From assembly GCA_028752905.1 (NCBI GenBank), contig JAQNBH010000012.1:20487545-20551544 (forward strand): DNA of 64,000 nt. Direction: 5' to 3'. Every line of letters begins with the position of its first letter. Within the stretch, counting starts at the first letter, position 1. The position numbers and the translations under genes were made by a program. Source of the DNA: Cladorhizidae sp. MBARI D1340-BT2 (Eukaryota > Porifera > Demospongiae > Poecilosclerida > Cladorhizidae). The notes under the pieces are model-generated. The model made no database searches and was not told the DNA's origin. It saw nothing but the letters and a program-made list of their open reading frames with translations. Shown in pieces: positions 28,501 through 42,242 of this stretch.

Positions 28501-29452
28501 AGAGAAACCTATCTTGTGATTCTATGTATGCAGAATATACGGATGTTTGGTATCAAGAGAGAGAACAGAGAGAGGCCTACCTTTAGAGCTATATATCAAG
28601 TCTATTCAGTGAAGTGTGGAGAATCTATGAAGCTAACATGTTTAGCTCAAGATAGAGAACACTGAGAGATACCTATCTTGCAAGTCCATTACAGTGAAGT
28701 GTGCAGAATATATGGATGTTTGGTAACAAGAGAGAGCACTTAGAGAGTCCTATCTTAATAGCTATACATCAAGTCTATTCAGTGAAGTGTGGATAATCTA
28801 CGAAGCTAACATGTTTAGCATCAAGTAAGAGTACAATTCATAACTGCCCTAATTAACAAGACCAAAGTCCCAGATTTTGTCAAATGATAGAGAAGGCCCT
28901 TATCTGCAACATGTCAACAGATTATCAATAAATGTAGTGGTTTTTCACTGGCAGGCCACCGCTTTGGCAACTGGAAAACGCCAGGAAAGATCGCAAACCT
29001 TACCACTTCAAATCACCATAACTTGCAAATACTTAGAGTACTCAAAATTTTGGCACGTACAAAAGACAGATAATTAGAAGGGCTATCCGGTGATATAAAA
29101 AATTTCTTTTTTGGGTAAAGTATAGAAAAGTTATGAGCTTAACGGCAAAATAACAAGATTTTTGGGGGGAAAATGAGAAACATATAGACCAAATTAGGGC
29201 AAATATCAAGATAGAGAACACATAATGAAACCTATCATTCGAATCATATCAAGTCCATTACAGTGAAGTGTGCAGAATATTATGGATGTTTGATATCAAC
29301 AGAGAGCACAGGGAGAGACCTATCTTAATAGCTATATATCAAGTTTATACAGTGAAGTGTGGAGAATCTATGAAGCTAACCTGTTTAGCATCAAGATAGA
29401 GAACACATAGAGAAACCTATCTTGTGATTCTATGTATGCAGAATATACGGAT
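22501..29452. repeat. Right copy of the 7252-offset block duplication
   Basis: Eight monomers that correspond one to one, in order and in marker variants, to the block starting at 15249. The sequence between the two copies (22201-22500) belongs to the ordinary monomer background. Confidence 0.85.
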
Positions 29453-32400
29453 GTTTAGTATCAAGAGAGAGAACAGAGAGAGGCCTACCTTTAGAGCTAT
29501 ATATCAAGTCTATTCAGTGAAGTGTGGAGAATCTATGAAGCTAACATGTTTAGCTCAAGATAGAGAACACTGAGAGATACCTATCTTGCAAGTCCATTAC
29601 AGTGAAGTGTGCAGAATATATGGATGTTTGGTATCAAGAGAGAGCACTTAGAGAGTCCTATCTTAATAGCTATACATCAAGTCTATTCAGTAAAGTGTGG
29701 ATAATCTACGAAGCTAACATGTTTAGCATCAAGTAAGAGTACAATTCATAACTGCCCTAATTAACAAGACCAAAGTCCCAGATTTTGTCAACTGATAGAG
29801 AAGGCCCTTATCTGCAACATGTCAACAGATTATCAATAAATGTAGTGGTTTTTCACTGGCAGGCCACCGCTTTGGCAACTGGAAAACGCCAGGAAAGATC
29901 GCAAACCTTACCATTTCAAATCACCATAACTTGCTAATACTTAGAGTACTCAAAATTTTGGCACGTACAAAAGACAGATAATTAGAAGGGCTATCCGGTG
30001 ATATAAAAAATTTCTTTTTTGGGTAAAGTGTAGAAAGTTATGAGCTTTACGGCAAAATAACAAGATTTTGGGGGGGGAAATGAGAAACATATAGACCAAA
30101 TTAGGGCAAGATAGAGAACACATAATGAAACCTATCATTCGAATCATATCAAGTCCATTACAGTGAAGTGTGCAGAATATTATGGATGTTTGATATCAAC
30201 AGAGAGCACAGGGAGAGACCTATCTTAATAGCTATATATCAAGCTTATACAGTGAAGTGTGGAGAATCTATGAAGCTAACCTGTTTAGCATCAAGATAGA
30301 GAACACATAGAGAAACCTATCTTGTGATTCTATGTATGCAGAATATACGGATGTTTGGTATCAAGAGAGAGAACAGAGAGAGGCCTACCTTTAGAGCTAT
30401 ATATCAAGTCTATTCAGTGAAGTGTGGAGAATCTATGAAGCTAACATGTTTAGCTCAAGATAGAGAACACTGAGAGATACCTATCTTGCAAGTCCATTAC
30501 AGTGAAGTGTGCAGAATATATGGATGTTTGGTATCAAGAGAGAGCACTTAGAGAGTCCTATCTTAATAGCTATACATCAAGTCTATTCAGTAAAGTGTGG
30601 ATAATCTACGAAGCTAACATGTTTAGCATCAAGTAAGAGTACAATTCATAACTGCCCTAATTAACAAGACCAAAGTCCCAGATTTTGTCAACTGATAGAG
30701 AAGGCCCTTATCTGCAACATGTCAACAGATTATCAATAAATGTAGTGGTTTTTCACTGGCAGGCCACCGCTTTGGCAACTGGAAAACGCCAGGAAAGATC
30801 GCAAACCTTACCACTTCAAATCACCATAACTTGCTAATACTTAGAGTACTCAAAATTTTGGCACGTACAAAAGACAGATAATTAGAAGGGCTATCCGGTG
30901 ATATAAATATTTTCTTTTTTGGGTAAAGTGTAGAAAAGTTATGAGCTTTACGGCAAAATAACAAGATTTTGGGGGGGGAAATGAGAAACATATAGACCAA
31001 ATTAGGGCAAATATCAAGATAGAGAACACATAATGAAACCTATCATTCGAATCATATCAAGTCCATTACAGTGAAGTGTGCAGAATATTATGGATGTTTG
31101 ATATCAACAGAGAGCACAGGGAGAGACCTATCTTAATAGCTATATATCAAGTTTATACAGTGAAGTGTGGAGAATCTATGAAGCTAACCTGTTTAGCATC
31201 AAGATAGAGAACACATAGAGAAACCTATCTTGTGATTCTATGTATGCAGAATATACGGATGTTTGGTATCAAGAGAGAGAACAGAGAGAGGCCTACCTTT
31301 AGAGCTATATATCAAGTCTATTCAGTGAAGTGTGGAGAATCTATGAAGCTAACATGTTTAGCTCAAGATAGAGAACACTGAGAGATACCTATCTTGCAAG
31401 TCCATTACAGTGAAGTGTGCAGAATATATGGATGTTTGGTATCAAGAGAGAGCACTTAGAGAGTCCTATCTTAATAGCTATACATCAAGTCTATTCAGTA
31501 AAGTGTGGATAATCTACGAAGCTAACATGTTTAGCATCAAGTAAGAGTACAATTCATAACTGCCCTAATTAACAAGACCAAAGTCCCAGATTTTGTCAAC
31601 TGATAGAGAAGGCCCTTATCTGCAACATGTCAACAGATTATCAATAAATGTAGTGGTTTTTCACTGGCAGGCCACCGCTTTGGCAACTGGAAAACGCCAG
31701 GAAAGATCGCAAACCTTACCACTTCAAATCACCATAACTTGCTAATACTTAGAGTACTCAAAATTTTGGCACGTACAAAAGACAGATAATTAGAAGGGCT
31801 ATCCGGTGATATAAAAAAAAAATTTTTGGGTAAAGTGTAGAAAAGTTATGAGCTTTACGGCAAAATAACAAGATTTTGGGGGGGGAAATGAGAAACATAT
31901 AGACCAAATTAGGGCAAATATCAAGATAGAGAACACATAATGAAACCTATCATTCGAATCATATCAAGTCCATTACAGTGAAGTTTGCAGAATATTATGG
32001 ATGTTTGATATCAACAGAGAGCACAGGGAGAGACCTATCTTAATAGCTATATATCAAGTTTATACAGTGAAGTGTGGAGAATCTATGAAGCTAACCTGTT
32101 TAGCATCAAGATAGAGAACACATAGAGAAACCTATCTTGTGATTCTATGTATGCAGAATATACGGATGTTTGGTATCAAGAGAGAGAACAGTGAGAGGCC
32201 TACCTTTAGAGCTATAATTATATCAAGTCTATTCAGTGAAGTGTGGAGAATCTATGAAGCTAACATGTTTAGCTCAAGATAGAGAACACTGAGAGATACC
32301 TATCTTGCAAGTCCATTACAGTGAAGTGTGCAGAATATATGGATGTTTGGTATCAAGAGAGAGCACTTAGAGAGTCCTATCTTAATAGCTATACATCAAG

Positions 32401-35400
32401 TCTATTCAGTGAAGTGTGGATAATCTACGAAGCTAACATGTTTAGCATCAAGTAAGAGTACAATTCATAACTGCCCTAATTAACAAGACCAAAGTCCCAG
32501 ATTTTGTCAAATGATAGAGAAGGCCCTTATCTGCAACATGTCAACAGATTATCAATAAATGTAGTGGTTTTTCACTGGCAGGCCACCGCTTTGGCAACTG
32601 GAAAACGCCAGGAAAGATCGCAAACCTTACCACTTCAAATCACCATAACTTGCAAATACTTAGAGTACTCAAAATTTTGGCACGTACAAAAGACAGATAA
32701 TTAGAAGGGCTATCCGGTGATATAAATATTTTCTTTTTTGGGTAAAGTGTAGAAAAGTTATGAGCTTTACGGCAAAATAACAAGATTTTGGGGGGGAAAT
32801 GAGAAACATATAGACCAAATTAGGGCAAATATCAAGATAGAGAACACATAATGAAACCTATCATTCGAATCATATCAAGTCCATTACAGTGAAGTGTGCA
32901 GAATATTATGGATGTTTGATATCAACAGAGAGCACAGGGAGAGACCTATCTTAATAGCTATATATCAAGTTTATACAGTGAAGTGTGGAGAATCTATGAA
33001 GCTAACCTGTTTAGCATCAAGATAGAGAACACATAGAGAAACCTATCTTGTGATTCTATGTATGCAGAATATACGGATGTTTGGTATCAAGAGAGAGAAC
33101 AGTGAGAGGCCTACCTTTAGAGCTATAATTATATCAAGTCTATTCAGTGAAGTGTGGAGAATCTATGAAGCTAACATGTTTAGCTCAAGATAGAGAACAC
33201 TGAGAGATACCTATCTTGCAAGTCCATTACAGTGAAGTGTGCAGAATATATGGATGTTTGGTAACAAGAGAGAGCACTTAGAGAGTCCTATCTTAATAGC
33301 TATACATCAAGTCTATTCAGTGAAGTGTGGATAATCTACGAAGCTAACATGTTTAGCATCAAGTAAGAGTACAATTCATAACTGCCCTAATTAACAAGAC
33401 CAAAGTCCCAGATTTTGTCAAATGATAGAGAAGGCCCTTATCTGCAACATGTCAACAGATTATCAATAAATGTAGTGGTTTTTCACTGGCAGGCCACCGC
33501 TTTGGCAACTGGAAAACGCCAGGAAAGATCGCAAACCTTACCACTTCAAATCACCATAACTTGCAAATACTTAGAGTACTCAAAATTTTGGCACGTACAA
33601 AAGACAGATAATTAGAAGGGCTATCCGGTGATATAAAAAATTTCTTTTTTGGGTAAAGTATAGAAAAGTTATGAGCTTAACGGCAAAATAACAAGATTTT
33701 TGGGGGGAAAATGAGAAACATATAGACCAAATTAGGGCAAATATCAAGATAGAGAACACATAATGAAACCTATCATTCGAATCATATCAAGTCCATTACA
33801 GTGAAGTGTGCAGAATATTATGGATGTTTGATATCAACAGAGAGCACAGGGAGAGACCTATCTTAATAGCTATATATCAAGTTTATACAGTGAAGTGTGG
33901 AGAATCTATGAAGCTAACCTGTTTAGCATCAAGATAGAGAACACATAGAGAAACCTATCTTGTGATTCTATGTATGCAGAATATACGGATGTTTGGTATC
34001 AAGAGAGAGAACAGAGAGAGGCCTACCTTTAGAGCTATATATCAAGTCTATTCAGTGAAGTGTGGAGAATCTATGAAGCTAACATGTTTAGCTCAAGATA
34101 GAGAACACTGAGAGATACCTATCTTGCAAGTCCATTACAGTGAAGTGTGCAGAATATATGGATGTTTGGTATCAAGAGAGAGCACTTAGAGAGTCCTATC
34201 TTAATAGCTATACATCAAGTCTATTCAGTAAAGTGTGGATAATCTACGAAGCTAACATGTTTAGCATCAAGTAAGAGTACAATTCATAACTGCCCTAATT
34301 AACAAGACCAAAGTCCCAGATTTTGTCAACTGATAGAGAAGGCCCTTATCTGCAACATGTCAACAGATTATCAATAAATGTAGTGGTTTTTCACTGGCAG
34401 GCCACCGCTTTGGCAACTGGAAAACGCCAGGAAAGATCGCAAATCTTACCATTTCAAATCACCATAACTTGCTAATACTTAGAGTACTCAAAATTTTGGC
34501 ACGTACAAAAGACAGATAATTAGAAGGGCTATCCGGTGATATAAAAAATTTCTTTTTTGGGTAAAGTGTAGAAAGTTATGAGCTTTACGGCAAAATAACA
34601 AGATTTTGGGGGGGGAAATGAGAAACATATAGACCAAATTAGGGCAAGATAGAGAACACATAATGAAACCTATCATTCGAATCATATCAAGTCCATTACA
34701 GTGAAGTGTGCAGAATATTATGGATGTTTGATATCAACAGAGAGCACAGGGAGAGACCTATCTTAATAGCTATATATCAAGTTTATACAGTGAAGTGTGG
34801 AGAATCTATGAAGCTAACCTGTTTAGCATCAAGATAGAGAACACATAGAGAAACCTATCTTGTGATTCTATGTATGCAGAATATACGGATGTTTGGTATC
34901 AAGAGAGAGAACAGTGAGAGGCCTACCTTTAGAGCTATAATTATATCAAGTCTATTCAGTGAAGTGTGGAGAATCTATGAAGCTAACATGTTTAGCTCAA
35001 GATAGAGAACACTGAGAGATACCTATCTTGCAAGTCCATTACAGTGAAGTGTGCAGAATATATGGATGTTTGGTATCAAGAGAGAGCACTTAGAGAGTCC
35101 TATCTTAATAGCTATACATCAAGTCTATTCAGTGAAGTGTGGATAATCTACGAAGCTAACATGTTTAGCATCAAGTAAGAGTACAATTCATAACTGCCCT
35201 AATTAACAAGACCAAAGTCCCAGATTTTGTCAAATGATAGAGAAGGCCCTTATCTGCAACATGTCAACAGATTATCAATAAATGTAGTGGTTTTTCACTG
35301 GCAGGCCACCGCTTTGGCAACTGGAAAACGCCAGGAAAGATCGCAAACCTTACCACTTCAAATCACCATAACTTGCAAATACTTAGAGTACTCAAAATTT

Positions 35401-35899
35401 TGGCACGTACAAAAGACAGATAATTAGAAGGGCTATCCGGTGATATAAATATTTTCTTTTTTGGGTAAAGTGTAGAAAAGTTATGAGCTTTACGGCAAAA
35501 TAACAAGATTTTGGGGGGGAAATGAGAAACATATAGACCAAATTAGGGCAAATATCAAGATAGAGAACACATAATGAAACCTATCATTCGAATCATATCA
35601 AGTCCATTACAGTGAAGTGTGCAGAATATTATGGATGTTTGATATCAACAGAGAGCACAGGGAGAGACCTATCTTAATAGCTATATATCAAGTTTATACA
35701 GTGAAGTGTGGAGAATCTATGAAGCTAACCTGTTTAGCATCAAGATAGAGAACACATAGAGAAACCTATCTTGTGATTCTATGTATGCAGAATATACGGA
35801 TGTTTGGTATCAAGAGAGAGAACAGTGAGAGGCCTACCTTTAGAGCTATAATTATATCAAGTCTATTCAGTGAAGTGTGGAGAATCTATGAAGCTAACA

Positions 35900-38800
35900 T
35901 GTTTAGCTCAAGATAGAGAACACTGAGAGATACCTATCTTGCAAGTCCATTACAGTGAAGTGTGCAGAATATATGGATGTTTGGTAACAAGAGAGAGCAC
36001 TTAGAGAGTCCTATCTTAATAGCTATACATCAAGTCTATTCAGTGAAGTGTGGATAATCTACGAAGCTAACATGTTTAGCATCAAGTAAGAGTACAATTC
36101 ATAACTGCCCTAATTAACAAGACCAAAGTCCCAGATTTTGTCAAATGATAGAGAAGGCCCTTATCTGCAACATGTCAACAGATTATCAATAAATGTAGTG
36201 GTTTTTCACTGGCAGGCCACCGCTTTGGCAACTGGAAAACGCCAGGAAAGATCGCAAACCTTACCACTTCAAATCACCATAACTTGCAAATACTTAGAGT
36301 ACTCAAAATTTTGGCACGTACAAAAGACAGATAATTAGAAGGGCTATCCGGTGATATAAAAAATTTCTTTTTTGGGTAAAGTATAGAAAAGTTATGAGCT
36401 TAACGGCAAAATAACAAGATTTTTGGGGGGAAAATGAGAAACATATAGACCAAATTAGGGCAAATATCAAGATAGAGAACACATAATGAAACCTATCATT
36501 CGAATCATATCAAGTCCATTACAGTGAAGTGTGCAGAATATTATGGATGTTTGATATCAACAGAGAGCACAGGGAGAGACCTATCTTAATAGCTATATAT
36601 CAAGTTTATACAGTGAAGTGTGGAGAATCTATGAAGCTAACCTGTTTAGCATCAAGATAGAGAACACATAGAGAAACCTATCTTGTGATTCTATGTATGC
36701 AGAATATACGGATGTTTGGTATCAAGAGAGAGAACAGAGAGAGGCCTACCTTTAGAGCTATATATCAAGTCTATTCAGTGAAGTGTGGAGAATCTATGAA
36801 GCTAACATGTTTAGCTCAAGATAGAGAACACTGAGAGATACCTATCTTGCAAGTCCATTACAGTGAAGTGTGCAGAATATATGGATGTTTGGTATCAAGA
36901 GAGAGCACTTAGAGAGTCCTATCTTAATAGCTATACATCAAGTCTATTCAGTAAAGTGTGGATAATCTACGAAGCTAACATGTTTAGCATCAAGTAAGAG
37001 TACAATTCATAACTGCCCTAATTAACAAGACCAAAGTCCCAGATTTTGTCAACTGATAGAGAAGGCCCTTATCTGCAACATGTCAACAGATTATCAATAA
37101 ATGTAGTGGTTTTTCACTGGCAGGCCACCGCTTTGGCAACTGGAAAACGCCAGGAAAGATCGCAAATCTTACCATTTCAAATCACCATAACTTGCTAATA
37201 CTTAGAGTACTCAAAATTTTGGCACGTACAAAAGACAGATAATTAGAAGGGCTATCCGGTGATATAAAAAATTTCTTTTTTGGGTAAAGTGTAGAAAGTT
37301 ATGAGCTTTACGGCAAAATAACAAGATTTTGGGGGGGGAAATGAGAAACATATAGACCAAATTAGGGCAAGATAGAGAACACATAATGAAACCTATCATT
37401 CGAATCATATCAAGTCCATTACAGTGAAGTGTGCAGAATATTATGGATGTTTGATATCAACAGAGAGCACAGGGAGAGACCTATCTTAATAGCTATATAT
37501 CAAGCTTATACAGTGAAGTGTGGAGAATCTATGAAGCTAACCTGTTTAGCATCAAGATAGAGAACACATAGAGAAACCTATCTTGTGATTCTATGTATGC
37601 AGAATATACGGATGTTTGGTATCAAGAGAGAGAACCGAGAGAGGCCTACCTTTAGAGCTATATATCAAGTCTATTCAGTGAAGTGTGGAGAATCTATGAA
37701 GCTAACATGTTTAGCTCAAGATAGAGAACACTGAGAGATACCTATCTTGCAAGTCCATTACAGTGAAGTGTGCAGAATATATGGATGTTTGGTATCAAGA
37801 GAGAGCACTTAGAGAGTCCTATCTTAATAGCTATACATCAAGTCTATTCAGTAAAGTGTGGATAATCTACGAAGCTAACATGTTTAGCATCAAGTAAGAG
37901 TACAATTCATAACTGCCCTAATTAACAAGACCAAAGTCCCAGATTTTGTCAACTGATAGAGAAGGCCCTTATCTGCAACATGTCAACAGATTATCAATAA
38001 ATGTAGTGGTTTTTCACTGGCAGGCCACCGCTTTGGCAACTGGAAAACGCCAGGAAAGATCGCAAACCTTACCACTTTAAATCACCATAACTTGCTAATA
38101 CTTAGAGTACTCAAAATTTTGGCACGTACAAAAGACAGATAATTAGAAGGGCTATCCGGTGATATAAATATTTTCTTTTTTGGGTAAAGTGTAGAAAAGT
38201 TATGAGCTTTACGGCAAAATAACAAGATTTTGGGGGGGGAAATGAGAAACATATAGACCAAATTAGGGCAAATATCAAGATAGAGAACACATAATGAAAC
38301 CTATCATTCGAATCATATCAAGTCCATTACAGTGAAGTGTGCAGAATATTATGGATGTTTGATATCAACAGAGAGCACAGGGAGAGACCTATCTTAATAG
38401 CTATATATCAAGTTTATACAGTGAAGTGTGGAGAATCTATGAAGCTAACCTGTTTAGCATCAAGATAGAGAACACATAGAGAAACCTATCTTGTGATTCT
38501 ATGTATGCAGAATATACGGATGTTTGGTATCAAGAGAGAGAACAGAGAGAGGCCTACCTTTAGAGCTATATATCAAGTCTATTCAGTGAAGTGTGGAGAA
38601 TCTATGAAGCTAACATGTTTAGCTCAAGATAGAGAACACTGAGAGATACCTATCTTGCCAGTCCATTACAGTGAAGTGTGCAGAATATATGGATGTTTGG
38701 TATCAAGAGAGAGCACTTAGAGAGTCCTATCTTAATAGCTATACATCAAGTCTATTCAGTAAAGTGTGGATAATCTACGAAGCTAACATGTTTAGCATCA

Positions 38801-39090
38801 AGTAAGAGTACAATTCATAACTGCCCTAATTAACAAGACCAAAGTCCCAGATTTTGTCAACTGATAGAGAAGGCCCTTATCTGCAACATGTCAACAGATT
38901 ATCAATAAATGTAGTGGTTTTTCACTGGCAGGCCACCGCTTTGGCAACTGGAAAACGCCAGGAAAGATCGCAAACCTTACCATTTCAAATCACCATAACT
39001 TGCTAATACTTAGAGTACTCAAAATTTTGGCACGTACAAAAGACAGATAATTAGAAGGGCTATCCGGTGATATAAAAAATTTCTTTTTTG
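35900..39090. repeat. Left copy of a block duplicated at offset 6343
   Basis: Core starts at 36106, 37014, 37914 and 38822 recur 6343 bp later. Two rare variants occur only in this pair: AGAACCGAGAG (near 37632 and 43975) and CCACTTTAAATC (near 38072 and 44415). Edges are approximate. The copies diverge in the core that starts at 38822. Confidence 0.8.
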
Positions 39091-42000
39091 GGTAAAGTAT
39101 AGAAAAGTTATGAGCTTAACGGCAAAATAACAAGATTTTTGGGGGGAAAATGAGAAACATATAGACCAAATTAGGGCAAATATCAAGATAGAGAACACAT
39201 AATGAAACCTATCATTCGAATCATATCAAGTCCATTACAGTGAAGTGTGCAGAATATTATGGATGTTTGATATCAACAGAGAGCACAGGGAGAGACCTAT
39301 CTTAATAGCTATATATCAAGTTTATACAGTGAAGTGTGGAGAATCTATGAAGCTAACCTGTTTAGCATCAAGATAGAGAACACATAGAGAAACCTATCTT
39401 GTGATTCTATGTATGCAGAATATACGGATGTTTAGTATCAAGAGAGAGAACAGAGAGAGGCCTACCTTTAGAGCTATATATCAAGTCTATTCAGTGAAGT
39501 GTGGAGAATCTATGAAGCTAACATGTTTAGCTCAAGATAGAGAACACTGAGAGATACCTATCTTGCAAGTCCATTACAGTGAAGTGTGCAGAATATATGG
39601 ATGTTTGGTATCAAGAGAGAGCACTTAGAGAGTCCTATCTTAATAGCTATACATCAAGTCTATTCAGTAAAGTGTGGATAATCTACGAAGCTAACATGTT
39701 TAGCATCAAGTAAGAGTACAATTCATAACTGCCCTAATTAACAAGACCAAAGTCCCAGATTTTGTCAACTGATAGAGAAGGCCCTTATCTGCAACATGTC
39801 AACAGATTATCAATAAATGTAGTGGTTTTTCACTGGCAGGCCACCGCTTTGGCAACTGGAAAACGCCAGGAAAGATCGCAAACCTTACCATTTCAAATCA
39901 CCATAACTTGCTAATACTTAGAGTACTCAAAATTTTGGCACGTACAAAAGACAGATAATTAGAAGGGCTATCCGGTGATATAAAAAATTTCTTTTTTGGG
40001 TAAAGTGTAGAAAGTTATGAGCTTTACGGCAAAATAACAAGATTTTGGGGGGGGAAATGAGAAACATATAGACCAAATTAGGGCAAGATAGAGAACACAT
40101 AATGAAACCTATCATTCGAATCATATCAAGTCCATTACAGTGAAGTGTGCAGAATATTATGGATGTTTGATATCAACAGAGAGCACAGGGAGAGACCTAT
40201 CTTAATAGCTATATATCAAGCTTATACAGTGAAGTGTGGAGAATCTATGAAGCTAACCTGTTTAGCATCAAGATAGAGAACACATAGAGAAACCTATCTT
40301 GTGATTCTATGTATGCAGAATATACGGATGTTTGGTATCAAGAGAGAGAACAGAGAGAGGCCTACCTTTAGAGCTATATATCAAGTCTATTCAGTGAAGT
40401 GTGGAGAATCTATGAAGCTAACATGTTTAGCTCAAGATAGAGAACACTGAGAGATACCTATCTTGCAAGTCCATTACAGTGAAGTGTGCAGAATATATGG
40501 ATGTTTGGTATCAAGAGAGAGCACTTAGAGAGTCCTATCTTAATAGCTATACATCAAGTCTATTCAGTAAAGTGTGGATAATCTACGAAGCTAACATGTT
40601 TAGCATCAAGTAAGAGTACAATTCATAACTGCCCTAATTAACAAGACCAAAGTCCCAGATTTTGTCAACTGATAGAGAAGGCCCTTATCTGCAACATGTC
40701 AACAGATTATCAATAAATGTAGTGGTTTTTCACTGGCAGGCCACCGCTTTGGCAACTGGAAAACGCCAGGAAAGATCGCAAACCTTACCACTTCAAATCA
40801 CCATAACTTGCTAATACTTAGAGTACTCAAAATTTTGGCACGTACAAAAGACAGATAATTAGAAGGGCTATCCGGTGATATAAATATTTTCTTTTTTGGG
40901 TAAAGTGTAGAAAAGTTATGAGCTTTACGGCAAAATAACAAGATTTTGGGGGGGGAAATGAGAAACATATAGACCAAATTAGGGCAAATATCAAGATAGA
41001 GAACACATAATGAAACCTATCATTCGAATCATATCAAGTCCATTACAGTGAAGTGTGCAGAATATTATGGATGTTTGATATCAACAGAGAGCACAGGGAG
41101 AGACCTATCTTAATAGCTATATATCAAGTTTATACAGTGAAGTGTGGAGAATCTATGAAGCTAACCTGTTTAGCATCAAGATAGAGAACACATAGAGAAA
41201 CCTATCTTGTGATTCTATGTATGCAGAATATACGGATGTTTGGTATCAAGAGAGAGAACAGAGAGAGGCCTACCTTTAGAGCTATATATCAAGTCTATTC
41301 AGTGAAGTGTGGAGAATCTATGAAGCTAACATGTTTAGCTCAAGATAGAGAACACTGAGAGATACCTATCTTGCAAGTCCATTACAGTGAAGTGTGCAGA
41401 ATATATGGATGTTTGGTATCAAGAGAGAGCACTTAGAGAGTCCTATCTTAATAGCTATACATCAAGTCTATTCAGTAAAGTGTGGATAATCTACGAAGCT
41501 AACATGTTTAGCATCAAGTAAGAGTACAATTCATAACTGCCCTAATTAACAAGACCAAAGTCCCAGATTTTGTCAACTGATAGAGAAGGCCCTTATCTGC
41601 AACATGTCAACAGATTATCAATAAATGTAGTGGTTTTTCACTGGCAGGCCACCGCTTTGGCAACTGGAAAACGCCAGGAAAGATCGCAAACCTTACCACT
41701 TCAAATCACCATAACTTGCTAATACTTAGAGTACTCAAAATTTTGGCACGTACAAAAGACAGATAATTAGAAGGGCTATCCGGTGATATAAATATTTTCT
41801 TTTTTGGGTAAAGTGTAGAAAAGTTATGAGCTTTACGGCAAAATAACAAGATTTTGGGGGGGAAATGAGAAACATATAGACCAAATTAGGGCAAATATCA
41901 AGATAGAGAACACATAATGAAACCTATCATTCGAATCATATCAAGTCCATTACAGTGAAGTGTGCAGAATATTATGGATGTTTGATATCAACAGAGAGCA

Positions 42001-42242
42001 CAGGGAGAGACCTATCTTAATAGCTATATATCAAGTTTATACAGTGAAGTGTGGAGAATCTATGAAGCTAACCTGTTTAGCATCAAGATAGAGAACACAT
42101 AGAGAAACCTATCTTGTGATTCTATGTATGCAGAATATACGGATGTTTGGTATCAAGAGAGAGAACAGTGAGAGGCCTACCTTTAGAGCTATAATTATAT
42201 CAAGTCTATTCAGTGAAGTGTGGAGAATCTATGAAGCTAACA

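Larger units (their letters stand above)
17969..31560. repeat. Three-monomer higher-order repeat (about 2716 bp) region
   Basis: Spacings of 908-908-900 bp recur from cores at 17969, 25221, 27937 and, in rotated order, along this stretch. The 900-bp member is recognisable by three linked variants: TTACCATTTC instead of TTACCACTTC, GTAGAAAGTTATG with one A fewer, and GGGCAAGATAGAG lacking 7 bases. The pattern is interrupted by a 912-bp member at 22501-23412. A further clean trimer lies at 37914-40629. Confidence 0.85.
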
